Source of the DNA: Bacteroidota bacterium
GTDB lineage: Bacteria; Bacteroidota; Ignavibacteria; Palsa-1295
DNA: 64,000 nt
Assembly (NCBI GenBank): GCA_030706745.1
Contig: JAUZNX010000013.1
Location: forward strand, 34,541-98,540
Direction of reading: 5' to 3'
In this document: piece after piece, positions 55,705 to 62,794 of the stretch
Position numbering within the stretch: the first letter of the stretch is position 1
Layout: each line of letters starts with the position of its first letter
Position numbers and translations under genes: made by a program
The notes under the pieces: generated by a model
Database searches by the model: none
What the model saw: the letters and a program-made list of their open reading frames with translations, nothing else
Told to the model about the DNA's origin: nothing

Positions 55705-55755
55705 GCGCGCCGGCGCTTGCTTGCCGGCGCTTGCTCGCGGCGCTTGCTCACGGCG
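55705..55755. repeat. Short GC-rich tandem repeat
   Basis: About three and a half copies of a 13-14-bp unit GCCGGCGCTTGCTC in the gap between convergent ccmF and the reverse gene at 55767. It may form hairpins and act as a shared terminator, but there is no U-run. Confidence 0.6.
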
Positions 55756-55766
55756 CACATGCGTCC

Positions 55767-56738
55767 TTAGTCTTCGCCGATCTTCTTCGCGTTGGATTCG
55801 CTCAAGGATACCACAGAACGGACATCGAGACGGTCGGTAAACGGTACGGAGTTTGCCACTTCGACGGATGCCGGAATAGCCATGTGCGATGAGCGCTTCA
55901 GCACTCGCCCGCTGAAAAGATCGAGATAGGTTGTATCCGAGCCCGAGAGCGGGCCATGCGTGCGAAGCGCGGCCCCAGTCACCGTGTTGGATTGATGGCC
56001 GGAGAACTGGCCGGAATCGACAGCAACAATCATCGCGAGATAGCTGCCCATCGTGTCGAGCAACCGCGCAAGCTGATAGGTGCGCGAGACATCATACACA
56101 AACGATCCAGTCGTAATGCCAATATTCACGGTGTCTCGAACCGCGATGGTGTCCGTAGTATGCTCCTGCCAGGCATCGCCATACGTGACACCATATTCCG
56201 GCAGCGGAATAAGCATGCGAGGCGGCTGGAAAAAATACGCGTTGGTCTGAGCTTCCGCGTTGAACAACTTTATGCTATCGATCACGTCTCGGACGAGTTC
56301 GTTGCCACGCATATCGAACGTGAGCCGTGTAATCCTGTTAACGGCCTGGTTCTCGCGGAGGGAAAGGGAATCGCCGGTGAGTTGGTGTCCGGATATTTCG
56401 AACCGTGTGAAGTACCGATCGAATGACCAGTGCCCCTTTTTATAATCGATCGAGACATTATGCAGTGCAAGTTGAGCGACGCTCGTGAGCATGCCCGTCA
56501 TTTCGATACGGTCCGTGCGAACGTGCTGATTGATCTCCGTTTTGATGTTGTACAGGAGTGTCCCCGCTTGCGGCTTATATCGAAGAGTGAGCACATCCGG
56601 TTTGATCTCAGGAGCCTCCTTCACCGTGTCGACAGGCGCGCGCTCGCGATGTTTTCGATGTTGCGCAAAGGCATTGGGAGCGACTGCCAGGCACGCAGCA
56701 GTCACGCACATCCATACCAACAAGCGCAGGCAAACCAT
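55767..56738 (-). CDS. Secreted protein of unknown function
   Basis: A 323-aa exported protein with signal peptide (LLVWMCVTAACLAVAPNAFAQ) and a beta-rich body (LTLRYKPQAGTLLYNIKTEI, YFTRFEISGHQLTGD, GDAWQEHTTDTIAVRDTVNI). The body looks like a single globular domain related in style to small lipid- or ligand-binding exported proteins; there is no lipobox or T9SS sorting domain. No family is recognised with confidence. Confidence 0.72.
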   Translation of the reverse strand: MVCLRLLVWMCVTAACLAVAPNAFAQHRKHRERAPVDTVKEAPEIKPDVLTLRYKPQAGTLLYNIKTEINQHVRTDRIEMTGMLTSVAQLALHNVSIDYKKGHWSFDRYFTRFEISGHQLTGDSLSLRENQAVNRITRLTFDMRGNELVRDVIDSIKLFNAEAQTNAYFFQPPRMLIPLPEYGVTYGDAWQEHTTDTIAVRDTVNIGITTGSFVYDVSRTYQLARLLDTMGSYLAMIVAVDSGQFSGHQSNTVTGAALRTHGPLSGSDTTYLDLFSGRVLKRSSHMAIPASVEVANSVPFTDRLDVRSVVSLSESNAKKIGED

Positions 56739-56818
56739 CCAAGTATTGTGACTAAATTAGCAGAGTAACGTATCGAGTCTCGAGTATCCTGGTTCTTCGA
56801 ACTCGCCGTTCGACATCG

Positions 56819-59800
56819 TTACTTCAGGATTGAAACCCGTCCGCGGCCAAGTACTCGCCCGCCCGAAATGAGTTCGACGAAGTATGCGCCACTGGGAAGG
56901 GATTGTTCGGGCACAATGCGATAGGTCCCATTGTCGAGCGCGGTTGCCTCGACGGAATGCGCAAGTCCCGTTGCAGCATTCATCAGCAAACACTGGCAGG
57001 GTCTGCCATCGGTGCCACCGAGCGAAACAACAAATGCACCGGCTGCCGGATTCGGATAGATGGCAAGTTCCGGCATGGAATGCGCGTTGCCTTCTGCGAC
57101 ACCGCGCGAGGCCGATTGAATATCCGATATGTCGATCGCGTAGAGTGAGCGCCCATGCGTCGCCGCGATCAGCATGTTCTTGTAAATCTTGAGATCGCTG
57201 ACGATGATGTGCGGCATGCCCGTGCCCAGTGCCGACCAGCTTCCGCCGCCATCGGTCGTGACGTAAACGCCAACATCGGTGCCGACGATCAGCGTCATGT
57301 TTTTCTTATTTGGATCACCGTGCTCGGCAAGAGTATCAATGACGAGCGCACTGACCGGAGCATTCGGAAGATTGCCGCTGATGTTCGTCCACGTTGTACC
57401 ACCATTGGTGGTGCGAAGCACATGCTGCGGGAATCCTGCATTGGCGCTTGTCACAATTGCGGTGAGCGAATCCGATCGGTCCGGCACGATGGCCGAGATC
57501 GCTCCGCCACTGAAGACATTTCCTTTGCGAGCCCAAACTGGCGGTGTCGTGTCATTGCGCGTCGGATCGACCAGCGTCCGCCAAATCGCGCCGTATGCTC
57601 CGGCCCAGAGCATCGGATGACCGGCGGCATCGCGCGGTCCGATCGCCATCGACTCGATGTCGCCGTATCCCCAAATCCTAACATTGCCTGTATTTCCCGC
57701 AATAGGTTTGGACCACGTTTGCCACTTGACGTTCTCGAGATCATTCCAATCGATCGTGGCTTTATACACATGACATCTGCCGGTGTAGAGATCGGTCGTC
57801 TGCTGATCGTCGAGTGCGATCGGCACTGCCCATGCTGCTGCTTCCGCAGTATCGGTCAGCGCATTTGGTCCTTTGAGCAGACGGTTCGTCAGCGAGTGCC
57901 AGCGTGGCCGTGTGTCGTGTGTGGTATCTTTGGCGGTCGTCGGGAGAACGTGCGTCAGCGAATCGAGCGTATTGCGCCCGAAGATCACGCCAAACTGCAA
58001 CGACGAGATGATCTTGTTGGAATCAGTCGGATGCGAAACGCATTCGGTCCCATCGCCGCCATTGATCCATTCGAATGCGCTGTCAGAGGTCAACCCGTGA
58101 CCAACAGTCCCGTTGTCCTGTGTTCCGCCGTATACCTTCAAATCGGCGGCCGTTAGTGGTGTCGGCATATTTGCCATGCCGCCGCGCCACGGAGTTACCG
58201 CATAGAATTGTGTGATGGGAAGCCCCTTGATCTGCTCCCAGGTTGCGCCATGATCGTCGGTATGGAACACACCGCCATCCGATGCGACCAGCATGTCATT
58301 GCCACCCGAAGCGCAGGTAAACGCGAGCGCATGTTGATCGGAATGCTGCCGCCGGTCACCCTTCGCATAATACTCGCTGTAGGAGTTCGTAATATCCTTC
58401 CAGGAGTCACCGAGATTGGTCGAGCGAAAGACATCGATACCGCCGAAATACAAGTCCGGAGCGCCCATCAATGGTGATGGGCCGGCCGTCAGAAAGAGGT
58501 CGTATCCGCCTTGCGCATTCGTGATGTTTGCGCTGTCTTTGCCTTGCACGCCTCCCATCGGAATCCGAATGGTGGAATCGAGAATCTTCGTCCAGGTCAT
58601 GCCGGCATCTGAGGAGCGATACAGTCCCTGAAAATTATCATCCGACATGATACGAGTGACCGCGTTTGTATCGGAGCGGATGTATGCGGCGAAGAGCCAA
58701 CTCCTCCGGGTCAACTCTGAAGTCTCGACGGTCCACAGTAATGCACCGCGGCTAAAGACTCGCCACTTGGCGGCATTCGGCAGCCCGGAATTCGGCAGCG
58801 TATCGCAACGCATCCAGGTGGTGCCAGTGTCATCCGAGCGATACACACCCGAGTATGGGCCTGCGGGTCCACTGCTGTATGCAGCGCCATACGGCGTGGT
58901 ATGATCCCATGCGAATGCGACGACCTGTGCCGAGTTCAGCGGGTTCATCGCCACATCGATAAACGTGACAGGTGTCGAGGATTTGGAGGCGCCCGCCCGG
59001 ACGAAGAGCGATCGGGTCCAGGTAGCACCGCCATCGGTCGAGCGGAATACCCCGCGATTGGTATCGCTCATGTTACCGGGGCCGGGGATAGCGATGAACA
59101 GGTTGTTGTGGTCGTGTCCGTCAATAATTATCTTTGCAATATACTGGGCCTTTGCAAACCCAAGATAGGTCCACGAGTCGCCGCCGTTCGTGGTCTTCCA
59201 CAATCCATTGCCGGGATAGGAATCGGCGCTTCCGTTTGTCTCGCCCATGCCGAGGTACAATGTTTCTGGCTGTGTCGGGTCGATTGCAACACAGCCTGTC
59301 GGCAAGGAGCCAAACGTATCATTCACGCAACGCCATGTCGCGCCATGGTTGACGGTCTTCCACAACCCGCCGGAAGCAGCGCCGACATAAAACGTATTCG
59401 AATCGGTCGGATGCGTCGCAATGCAGGTAGCGCGGCCATCGATGGAGTAGGGGCCGATGGATTGCCAGGTCTGAGCCGAAAGGCTGCTGTATTTGCCGGC
59501 GGCGCGGTACACCGGCATCTTCGCAGCCTGGGCGAGCGCGTTGGGGTAGACGTCCGGATCGATGGACTCTTTCGGCCAGGCGCGGCGCTGGAAGAACCAA
59601 TCGCTATGCTCCTGACCTTCGTGTCCCGGTGGCGGCATATTCCGCTTCACTTCGGGCTTGACACTCTGGCCTTTGTGCGCGGATGTCGCGGAATGCCGCT
59701 TCGCCTTTTTCGGCTTGTGATGTCGCGCGTGGCGGACCGTTTTGCCATGTTTCGGCTTCGGCTGGGCGTCGAACGAAAGGCCGACCGCAGGGATAGACAT

Positions 59801-59842
59801 CGCGAGAAACAGGAGGAGAATGCCGGTTAAAATACGTGGCAT
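56819..59842 (-). CDS. Secreted sortilin/VPS10-like BNR protein with T9SS sorting domain
   Basis: A 1007-aa exported protein. The signal peptide (ILTGILLLFLAMSIPAVGLS) is followed by a Lys/His-rich stretch (residues about 29-70, KPKHGKTVRHARHHKPKKAK) and a long array of Asp-box/BNR units (LWKTVNHGATWRCVND, LWKTTNGGDSWTYLG, VFRSTDGGATWTRSL, HTDDHGATWEQIKG, YVTTDGGGSWSALG), as in VPS10/xyloglucanase-type double propellers. The C-terminus is a T9SS CTD (LAIYPNPAAGAFVVSLGG ... LPSGAYFVELISGGR). It may bind or process glycans, but no catalytic residue is assigned. ATG at 59842; a longer frame starts at 59863. Confidence 0.87.
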   Translation of the reverse strand: MPRILTGILLLFLAMSIPAVGLSFDAQPKPKHGKTVRHARHHKPKKAKRHSATSAHKGQSVKPEVKRNMPPPGHEGQEHSDWFFQRRAWPKESIDPDVYPNALAQAAKMPVYRAAGKYSSLSAQTWQSIGPYSIDGRATCIATHPTDSNTFYVGAASGGLWKTVNHGATWRCVNDTFGSLPTGCVAIDPTQPETLYLGMGETNGSADSYPGNGLWKTTNGGDSWTYLGFAKAQYIAKIIIDGHDHNNLFIAIPGPGNMSDTNRGVFRSTDGGATWTRSLFVRAGASKSSTPVTFIDVAMNPLNSAQVVAFAWDHTTPYGAAYSSGPAGPYSGVYRSDDTGTTWMRCDTLPNSGLPNAAKWRVFSRGALLWTVETSELTRRSWLFAAYIRSDTNAVTRIMSDDNFQGLYRSSDAGMTWTKILDSTIRIPMGGVQGKDSANITNAQGGYDLFLTAGPSPLMGAPDLYFGGIDVFRSTNLGDSWKDITNSYSEYYAKGDRRQHSDQHALAFTCASGGNDMLVASDGGVFHTDDHGATWEQIKGLPITQFYAVTPWRGGMANMPTPLTAADLKVYGGTQDNGTVGHGLTSDSAFEWINGGDGTECVSHPTDSNKIISSLQFGVIFGRNTLDSLTHVLPTTAKDTTHDTRPRWHSLTNRLLKGPNALTDTAEAAAWAVPIALDDQQTTDLYTGRCHVYKATIDWNDLENVKWQTWSKPIAGNTGNVRIWGYGDIESMAIGPRDAAGHPMLWAGAYGAIWRTLVDPTRNDTTPPVWARKGNVFSGGAISAIVPDRSDSLTAIVTSANAGFPQHVLRTTNGGTTWTNISGNLPNAPVSALVIDTLAEHGDPNKKNMTLIVGTDVGVYVTTDGGGSWSALGTGMPHIIVSDLKIYKNMLIAATHGRSLYAIDISDIQSASRGVAEGNAHSMPELAIYPNPAAGAFVVSLGGTDGRPCQCLLMNAATGLAHSVEATALDNGTYRIVPEQSLPSGAYFVELISGGRVLGRGRVSILK

Positions 59843-59849
59843 TCTTGTT

Positions 59850-59876
59850 CCATCATTCATCATTCATCATTCAAAA
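59850..59876. repeat. CATCATT tandem repeat in the promoter region
   Basis: CATCATTCATCATTCATCATTC, three copies of a 7-bp unit just upstream of the start of the 56819-59842 gene (reads GAATGATG on the reverse strand). It may change promoter spacing by slippage. The gap 59864-59952 otherwise shows no clear site. Confidence 0.6.
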
Positions 59877-59952
59877 TTGTTCGGAAAGGCTAACTGGACA
59901 ATGCGAGGTAAAGTTTGAGCCGTACCCAGCCTCCCCAAGGTACTAAGCGAAC

Positions 59953-60174
59953 ATGCTAACGACAAACTATTTCAAGCGGCTTGCAGTCCGGAAGGATCGC
60001 GCCTGGATCACGATGGAGTGGATCGAGCGAGTGATGCAAATGCCTCTGCGAAAGGAAGTGCAGCCCGATGGCCGAATTCGTTATTGGGCTGCAATCCCAG
60101 AGGCAAACAATAGGTATTTGCGCGTTGTTACGCTTGAGGACGGCCAGACGGTTCAATGCGTTCTTCGATCGTAG
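59953..60174 (+). CDS. Small DUF4258-like protein, partner of the DUF2283 gene
   Basis: A 73-aa soluble protein with the pattern of small proteins commonly found upstream of DUF2283 genes: WIERVMQMPLRKEVQPDGRI, then RYWAAIPEANNRYLRVVTL and EDGQTVQCVLRS. It may be the toxin-like half of a toxin-antitoxin-like pair. Function unproven. Confidence 0.6.
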   Translation: MLTTNYFKRLAVRKDRAWITMEWIERVMQMPLRKEVQPDGRIRYWAAIPEANNRYLRVVTLEDGQTVQCVLRS

Positions 60175-60214
60175 TTTCCGAATGTAATTGTCGTCATGTA
60201 ATTTCGCGCCAGAT

Positions 60215-60421
60215 ATGAAAGTTACCTATTTTGATGATACGGATACGCTGCTCGTCGAGTTTGCGGATACGCCCGTAGAGGATACGCGGGATCTCGATGC
60301 AAATACCCTCGGAGAATATGACCGCGAGGGCAACCTTGTAGCAATCACATTGGAGCATGCATCGAAACGAGCTGATATCAGAAGTTTTAGTTACTCCAAT
60401 CCCGCGCAGGTTGCTGCGTAG
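60215..60421 (+). CDS. DUF2283 domain protein
   Basis: A 68-aa protein with the DUF2283 signature MKVTYFDDTDTLLVEF, DLDANTLGEYDREGNLVAIT and LEHASKR. These proteins are usually paired with a small upstream gene as here (41 bp gap) and are suspected antitoxins. ATG at 60215 chosen over 60188. Confidence 0.8.
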   Translation: MKVTYFDDTDTLLVEFADTPVEDTRDLDANTLGEYDREGNLVAITLEHASKRADIRSFSYSNPAQVAA

Positions 60422-60452
60422 TGCCTGACGTCCCTTCACTTCTTGTTTGCCA

Positions 60453-61826
60453 ATGTCCATCCGCATCACACAAGTCACTCCGGGATCGATCGCTGAGGAA
60501 CTCGGCATTCAGCCGGGCGATGAGCTTATTTCCATGAACGGCGAGGCCGTTCACGATGAGCTCGATGTGAAATTTCACATGCCGTGCGAATTGCTCGAGA
60601 TCGAACTGATGATGAAGGGTGCGGGCGATGGCGCACCGGAGTACACTTCCATCGAGATCGAGAAGGAGCACGAGGAGGAGGCGGGATTCATCGTCGAGCC
60701 GATGAAGATGAATGCCTGCGGCAACGACTGCGTCTTTTGCTTTGTCGATCAGAATCCGGAAGGCTTGCGCAAGGCGCTCTATTTCCGCGATGGCGATTAC
60801 CGGTTCAGCCATCTCTACGGCAATTACAATACGATGACGAACGTGGGCCCCACCTCGCTCGAACGCATCGTGCGGCAGCGGCTCATGCCGCAGTATGTCT
60901 CGGTCCACTCGACCGATTTGGATGTCCGCAAACGCCTGATGCGGCTGCGTAAGGACGATCACATTATGGACAAGCTCCGCTATCTCGCGGAGAACGAGAT
61001 TTGGATGCACTGCCAGATTGTGCTGTGTCCCGGCATCAACGATGCCGAAAGCCTCGCGAAGACCATCGAGGATATTTATTCGCTCGGCCCCGCGGTGCAA
61101 ACGATGGCGATCGTGCCCGTCGGCCTCACCAGTCACCGCGCCGGACTTTCGGACTTGACGCAAGTCGATAAGCCGTATGCTCGCGCCATGATCGAGATGG
61201 TGCTCGGGCTTCAGAAGAAATTTCGGGCGGAGCGCGGGACGAACTGGCTGTATCTATCGGACGAGTTTTTCTTGGTTGCAGAACTCGAGCCGCCGGAGGA
61301 AGAGTGGTACGATGGTTACCCGCAGCTCGAGAACGGCGTCGGCATGGTGCGCGATTTTATCGAGGAGACGCGAAAGGAAGTCGAATCCATCATATCGCGT
61401 GGGACAGGCATCCCTGCCTATCCTCGCAAACTTACGCTTGCGACAGCCACGCTTGCCAGCGGATTCATGCGGCGCAACATTGTGCCGTTGCTCAGCACGA
61501 TCCCGAATCTGGAAGTCGATTTGCAGGTCGTGATCAATCGGCTGTATGGTCCCGATGTGACAGTGACGGGCCTGCTTTCGGGCGGGAGTTTCCAGCATCA
61601 TTTCCAGGACCGGCCCGCGACCGATCTCTTGCTCTTGCCACCGAACGTCCTGAATGAAGACGACATCTTCTTGGACGACGAAACGCCGCTCGGTCTCCGC
61701 CGCAAACTTGGGCTACGCCCCATGGCAATCTTCCACGGCTCGTGGGAAGAGGTGCTGCACTATCTGGAGCACCCCGAAGCCGAGACGTTCGACACGAAGA
61801 AGATGAAGCTGCCGGTGGTGGGGTAA
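60453..61826 (+). CDS. DUF512 radical-SAM-like protein with N-terminal PDZ domain
   Basis: A 457-aa protein of the DUF512 family found in Clostridia, Chlorobi and relatives. The N-terminal PDZ-like domain (VTPGSIAEELGIQPGDELIS) is followed by a radical-SAM-type CxxxCxxC (ACGNDCVFCFVDQNPEGLR) and the DUF512 region (GIPAYPRKLTLATATLASGF, LGLRRKLGLRPMAIFHGSWE). Its substrate is unknown. Its last 19 codons with stop are repeated 560 bp downstream, and a decayed copy lies in between, in the same way as for yajQ. ATG at 60453 chosen over a TTG two codons upstream. Confidence 0.9.
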   Translation: MSIRITQVTPGSIAEELGIQPGDELISMNGEAVHDELDVKFHMPCELLEIELMMKGAGDGAPEYTSIEIEKEHEEEAGFIVEPMKMNACGNDCVFCFVDQNPEGLRKALYFRDGDYRFSHLYGNYNTMTNVGPTSLERIVRQRLMPQYVSVHSTDLDVRKRLMRLRKDDHIMDKLRYLAENEIWMHCQIVLCPGINDAESLAKTIEDIYSLGPAVQTMAIVPVGLTSHRAGLSDLTQVDKPYARAMIEMVLGLQKKFRAERGTNWLYLSDEFFLVAELEPPEEEWYDGYPQLENGVGMVRDFIEETRKEVESIISRGTGIPAYPRKLTLATATLASGFMRRNIVPLLSTIPNLEVDLQVVINRLYGPDVTVTGLLSGGSFQHHFQDRPATDLLLLPPNVLNEDDIFLDDETPLGLRRKLGLRPMAIFHGSWEEVLHYLEHPEAETFDTKKMKLPVVG

Positions 61827-61827
61827 C
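61769..61827 (+). repeat. DUF512-gene 3'-tail, resident copy B1
   Basis: The terminal 59 bp of the DUF512 gene, including its stop codon (ending in GGGGTAAC). It recurs at 62329-62387 with two mismatches, exactly 560 bp away, and in a decayed form at 61954-61986. Confidence 0.9.
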
Positions 61828-61953
61828 TTGCTTTTGAGACTCGTTCTACGTCTCTCTATCCGTTAGCCTTATTATATTTCGGCACAGAACTCATATCCTG
61901 CGTGACTGCAAGTCGTTGTATGCCATTGATTTCCCTATTATATCAGCAACCTA

Positions 61954-61986
61954 TACGAAGAGGATATAGCTGCCGGTGGCGGGATA
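61954..61986 (+). repeat. DUF512-gene 3'-tail, decayed copy B3 (~33 bp)
   Basis: ACGAAGAGGATATAGCTGCC then GGTGGCGGGATAC, aligning with the last ~33 bp of the tail with five or six differences. It separates the 126-bp gene-less segment 61828-61953 from the antitoxin-like cassette. Confidence 0.6.
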
Positions 61987-62005
61987 CGGAAAGAAACTCT
62001 ATACT

Positions 62006-62074
62006 GTCATTCCCGCGAACGCGGGATTCCAGGCCCAAAGTGTGAACCTGGATTCCCGCTTTCGCGGGAATGAC
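62006..62074. repeat. 28-bp inverted repeat, REP/MITE-like element
   Basis: Left arm 62006-62033 (begins GTCATTCCCGCGAACGCGGG) and right arm 62047-62074 pair with two mismatches; each arm is itself a small hairpin (ATTCCCGCG/CGCGGGAT). Spacer 13 bp. This sequence type (CATTCCCGCGAAAGCGGGAAT) is scattered through many bacterial genomes. It lies directly downstream of the antitoxin-like gene. Confidence 0.85.
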
Positions 62075-62082
62075 ATGACGCC

Positions 62083-62286
62083 TTAAGAGGAGAACTCTTG
62101 AATGTCCGCGAGGAAGAGCGGATCGTTCGCGGCCTGAGCCATTCGAGCGAGTTTGGATTCCATATCGGGATCGCTGCCTTTGGTACGCACGAGCACTTCC
62201 ACTTCAGCGCCTGCCGGAATATCATCAACGCGGAGGTGCAGAACGTGGTCTTGTGGAACGGTCATCGTCTGACGAAGTGCAAGCAT
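62083..62286 (-). CDS. Antitoxin-like small protein
   Basis: A 67-aa acidic protein (MLALRQTMTVPQDHVLHLRV, then DIPAGAEVEVLV and ARMAQAANDPLFLADIQEF). It resembles small AbrB-like/DUF antitoxins that normally sit upstream of a PIN or RelE toxin; no toxin gene is present in this window. It lies between two copies of the DUF512 gene tail. MTVPQDH at 62265 is an alternative start. Confidence 0.6.
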   Translation of the reverse strand: MLALRQTMTVPQDHVLHLRVDDIPAGAEVEVLVRTKGSDPDMESKLARMAQAANDPLFLADIQEFSS

Positions 62287-62328
62287 TCTACGAACAACCT
62301 AGAGCTTCTTTGGCTGGTTCGAGCCGCC

Positions 62329-62387
62329 GCACCCCGAAGCCGAGACGTTCGACACGAAGAAGATGAAGCTGCCGGTACTGGGGTAAC
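62329..62387 (+). repeat. DUF512-gene 3'-tail copy B2 (59 bp)
   Basis: It matches B1 at 57 of 59 bases, stop codon included, but is not attached to an upstream DUF512 body. It bounds the antitoxin-like cassette on the right. Confidence 0.9.
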
Positions 62388-62425
62388 ATGAGCTTCGAAG
62401 GGCGGTAACTTATATGGTGCGGAAC

Positions 62426-62659
62426 CTAAATTTGGGATCTTTGGGGAAAAGCGTTCTCGAAAAGGAGAATGCCGGGATGGATTTCCAATGCTGTTGCGAT
62501 CAAGCCTAGACTCTCAAGTGTAAGGTTACGATGACCCCGTTCAACATCACCAATATATGAGCGTTGAAGACCTGCTATGTGCGCCAATTCCCCCTGTGAG
62601 AGATTCTTAGATTCGCGGATTCGCTTCACATTAGTACCGACTACTCGCAGCATGTCCAT
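62426..62659 (-). CDS. XRE-family helix-turn-helix regulator
   Basis: A 77-aa DNA-binding protein. The helix-turn-helix is VKRIRESKNLSQGELAHIAG with LQRSYIGDVERGHRNLTLES in the recognition part, as in Cro/C1-type and restriction-controller proteins. A short inverted repeat GTCAC-gtatga-GTGAC (62699-62714) about 40 bp upstream could be its operator. No restriction or toxin gene is adjacent. Confidence 0.88.
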   Translation of the reverse strand: MDMLRVVGTNVKRIRESKNLSQGELAHIAGLQRSYIGDVERGHRNLTLESLGLIATALEIHPGILLFENAFPQRSQI

Positions 62660-62794
62660 GCCTTGAAAATCGTCCTCGACGCAAGAGCGAATTTTTCAGT
62701 CACGTATGAGTGACCAGAAAGTTTCGTAAGTTTGCCTCCAGAAGTTAGTAACAAACCCTGGCTCTGGAAGTTGTTATCACACAGGAGGTACAAG

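Noticed and set aside
55705..55755. Possible Rho-independent terminator for ccmF
   Set aside because: GC-rich tandem units can fold but no U-run follows; listed as a tandem repeat only.
57155..58156. 333-codon forward frame opposite the BNR/T9SS gene
   Set aside because: Shadow of the reverse-strand gene with Asp-box repeats and T9SS end; no signal peptide or motif.
58901..59830. 309-codon forward frame opposite the same gene
   Set aside because: Arginine/glycine-rich antisense shadow of the propeller region.
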